From assembly GCA_009838195.1 (NCBI GenBank), contig VXSC01000036.1:62001-126000 (forward strand): DNA of 64,000 nt, written 5' to 3'. The number at the start of each line of letters is the position of its first letter. Within the stretch, counting starts at the first letter, position 1. Origin of the DNA: Rhodothermaceae bacterium (GTDB lineage Bacteria; Bacteroidota; Rhodothermia; Rhodothermales; Bin80). Below are positions 62,037 through 64,000 of this stretch, in pieces. Both the position numbers and the translations under genes were made by a program. The notes under the pieces were generated by a model. It saw only the letters and a program-made list of their open reading frames with translations, had not been told where the DNA came from and did no database searches.

Positions 62037-64000
62037 ATGCTTCGATCCACCATAACCGTTCTTATGGCCGGATTTCTTGTGTCCGGCTGCACTTCACCAT
62101 CGATGAACGTGACGGGCTCTCTTCCAAACGACATCGAACGCGTCTGGATTGGCTCCGATTTTTACGCCAACCGCCTGATGGATTGGCGCTATTCTAACGA
62201 CCGGATTGAATGTATAGAGGGAAGGAGCGCCAAACCGATGCGAACGCTGCACCTTCTCACCCATTATTTGGGGGAAAAGGCGGGGGAGTTCAATATGTCG
62301 GTGCGAACCGGTGCTTTAGATCCCGCGGACAGCATCCATGCGAATACATGGTCTGGTTTTCTAATCGGTGCCGGAGGCCCGGATATAGACTGGCGAATCT
62401 CTAGCCTAGTTCACCACTGGCCCGGCGAGGATGGAGGGCTTATTGTGGGCATCGACGGTCAGGGGGAGATCATTATTCGCTCAAATACCAGTGCCGATGC
62501 CCCCAAAGGCCCGCGAGCGGATATTTCTATTGAAGCGTGGCCACTCATTGAGGCTGAATGGTCTACCGGTACCGTTTCCACCGGGAGTTCCGTTGAACTG
62601 GACATCCAGGCCCAACCATCTGGAGACACGTTCGATCTCTTGGTCACCGCCTCGGACCCAGAGACCAATGAACAGTTATCTGAAGCCCGATATACCGGAT
62701 TGCCGAACCATTATTTTGTTGGAAACGTCGCACTCGTAAGCCACAACAGTCCCCTCATGGAAGGCCAGGGCTACTGGTTCGATGACTGGATGATTGGGGG
62801 CCCCAAGTTCGTATATGATGAGGATCGGGCATTCGGCCCGGTCTTGGCTTCCCTGTATACGGTGAGCGAAAAAACGCTGAAGATGACCGCGCAAATGCCG
62901 CCTCTTGCAGAAACGGATACCCGTACAGTTGGGCTGGATCTTATGATCGATGGGACATGGACTCCCTCTGCAACGGCGACCATCGTTCCAGACAGCTACA
63001 CCTCTACACTCCGGGTAGACGACTTCCATGCAGACACAGATATCCCCTACCGGCTGACCTATGATTTGCGAACCGCAAGCGGAACAGAAACGACATACTA
63101 TACCGGTACGATACGTGCACCAAAAATTGAGGATCAGGAGTTCGTTCTGGCTTCAATGAACTGTCAGCATATTTCCAAAGGTCGCGACCTAGTGTGGAAT
63201 CACAGTACGATCTGGTATCCACACAACGAACTTACCGCTTCTGTTACGGCTCATGATCCTGACTTACTTTTCTTTGCCGGAGATCAGATTTATGAAGGCG
63301 GTCTAGCGGGGATCATCCGGACCCCTTTGGATAAGGCAATCCTGGACTATCACTACCACTGGTACCGGTTTATCTGGTCATTCAGAGACTTAATGCGGGA
63401 TCGTCCAACCGTTACCATCCCAGATGATCACGATGTATACCATGGGAATATATGGGGACATGGGGGTAAGAAAGCAGACGGACCCTGGCAACCCCAGTCT
63501 GATAACGGTGGCTATATCATGGATGCAGACTTCGTGAATATGGTCCACAATACACAGGTGTCTCACCTGCCTGACCCCTTTGATCCAACACCAATTGAGC
63601 AGAATATCAGCGTGTATTACACGGATCTGACCTATGGCGATCTCAGCTTTGCAATTGTTGCAGATCGGATGTGGAAATCGGCTCCCCGGCTTGTTCTTCC
63701 AGAAGCCCAGGTACGCAATGGCTGGCCGGAGAACCGTGACTATGATGCAACGACAGTTACCGAAGCACATCTTCTGGGACCTCGACAACTTAAATTCCTA
63801 AACCAGTGGTCACATGAATATCCTGATAATGTCTGGATGAAAGTCATGCTCTCCCAGACACTCTTCAGTAATCTTGCCACGCTTCCCAGCGGATCCTTTG
63901 ATGACCGTGTCGTTCCGAGAATGCGATATGCCGAACCTGGTGAATACATTCATGATGACCACTTGGGGACAGATATGGATTCAAATGGATGGCCACAAAG
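62037..64000 (+). CDS. PhoD-like lipoprotein phosphatase (3' end outside window)
   Basis: An open frame from ATG 62037 to the window edge (654 codons, no stop). The N terminus is a lipoprotein signal (MLRSTITVLMAGFLVSGC, Cys18). A beta-rich module with Ser/Asp-rich strands takes residues about 30-290, probably concanavalin-like, then an Ig-like stretch. The PhoD metallophosphatase core follows: ASMNCQHISKG at about 366, DPDLLFFAGDQIYEGG (metal Asp), PTVTIPDDHDVYHGN, and FAIVADRM. PhoD enzymes are Ca/Fe phosphodiesterase-monoesterases active outside the cytoplasm. The first metal-binding Asp of some members is not obvious here. No stop codon is inside the window, so the C terminus is unseen. 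Confidence 0.88.
   Translation, partial: MLRSTITVLMAGFLVSGCTSPSMNVTGSLPNDIERVWIGSDFYANRLMDWRYSNDRIECIEGRSAKPMRTLHLLTHYLGEKAGEFNMSVRTGALDPADSIHANTWSGFLIGAGGPDIDWRISSLVHHWPGEDGGLIVGIDGQGEIIIRSNTSADAPKGPRADISIEAWPLIEAEWSTGTVSTGSSVELDIQAQPSGDTFDLLVTASDPETNEQLSEARYTGLPNHYFVGNVALVSHNSPLMEGQGYWFDDWMIGGPKFVYDEDRAFGPVLASLYTVSEKTLKMTAQMPPLAETDTRTVGLDLMIDGTWTPSATATIVPDSYTSTLRVDDFHADTDIPYRLTYDLRTASGTETTYYTGTIRAPKIEDQEFVLASMNCQHISKGRDLVWNHSTIWYPHNELTASVTAHDPDLLFFAGDQIYEGGLAGIIRTPLDKAILDYHYHWYRFIWSFRDLMRDRPTVTIPDDHDVYHGNIWGHGGKKADGPWQPQSDNGGYIMDADFVNMVHNTQVSHLPDPFDPTPIEQNISVYYTDLTYGDLSFAIVADRMWKSAPRLVLPEAQVRNGWPENRDYDATTVTEAHLLGPRQLKFLNQWSHEYPDNVWMKVMLSQTLFSNLATLPSGSFDDRVVPRMRYAEPGEYIHDDHLGTDMDSNGWPQ

Overview
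The window reads as a chromosomal segment of a marine-type Rhodothermota (Rhodothermales-like) bacterium or a close Bacteroidota relative. Supporting signs are Por-type (T9SS) C-terminal sorting tails with a YPNP(F) motif, an alpha/beta-fused 2-oxoacid dehydrogenase E1, a fused ATP sulfurylase/APS kinase, the futalosine-type MqnA family, many genes without a clear Shine-Dalgarno site, and Calx-beta style surface protein debris. Taxonomy is inferred from gene style only.

Layout. 1-3.1 kb (+): the tail of a sensor histidine kinase, a structured intergenic region, then the fused E1. 9.3-3.2 kb (-): a translation/housekeeping run ffh-rpsP-rimM-trmD-rplS-mqnA-like-smpB-tyrS; S16 carries a repeat-built C-terminal tail. 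9.4-11.1 kb (+): 5-formyl-THF cycloligase and two PspC-domain membrane proteins. 11.2-14.4 kb (-): a large T9SS-exported BNR-repeat protein, divergent from an outer-membrane beta-barrel receptor (14.7-17.6 kb). 18-20.3 kb (+): a small PH-like protein, an LpxH-like metallophosphatase and a glycosyltransferase. 27.1-20.8 kb (-): ugd, an SLC13 permease, sat-cysC and a second nucleotide-sugar dehydrogenase, divergent from mannose-1-P guanylyltransferase; together they suggest acidic and perhaps sulfated surface glycans. 28.7-35.5 kb (+): a TolC/adaptor/RND tripartite pump whose RND subunit has an unusual membrane insertion of about 275 residues. 35.8-39.6 kb (+): mpl and ccmF.

39.6-43.5 kb (-): a manganese-type ABC importer (binding lipoprotein, ATPase, two permeases). 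Both permeases carry C-terminal winged-helix-like domains, and a DtxR/MntR-like 16-bp palindrome lies just upstream of the operon; a DtxR/MntR regulator is encoded at 52.7-53.4 kb. 43.8-44.7 kb (-): a secreted HNH-type nuclease with a T9SS tail. 47.1-44.9 kb (-): an arsenosugar operon (arsM, AhpD-like, arsS). 51.7-47.2 kb (-): a probable heterodimeric ABC exporter with rnz between its two halves. 51.8-57.3 kb: arginase, mntR, a decayed LRR/Calx-beta surface gene, mnmD and two-subunit aconitase X. 57.4-61.5 kb (+): an SbcD/SbcC-like (YhaO/YhaN-like) pair, followed by a DUF2335 membrane protein and a PhoD-like lipoprotein phosphatase that runs off the end.

No CRISPR array, complete insertion sequence, tRNA or rRNA was recognised. 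The least ordinary items are the RND insertion, the metal permeases fused to winged helices with their operator, the T9SS-exported nuclease, and the frameshifted LRR/Calx-beta remnant.
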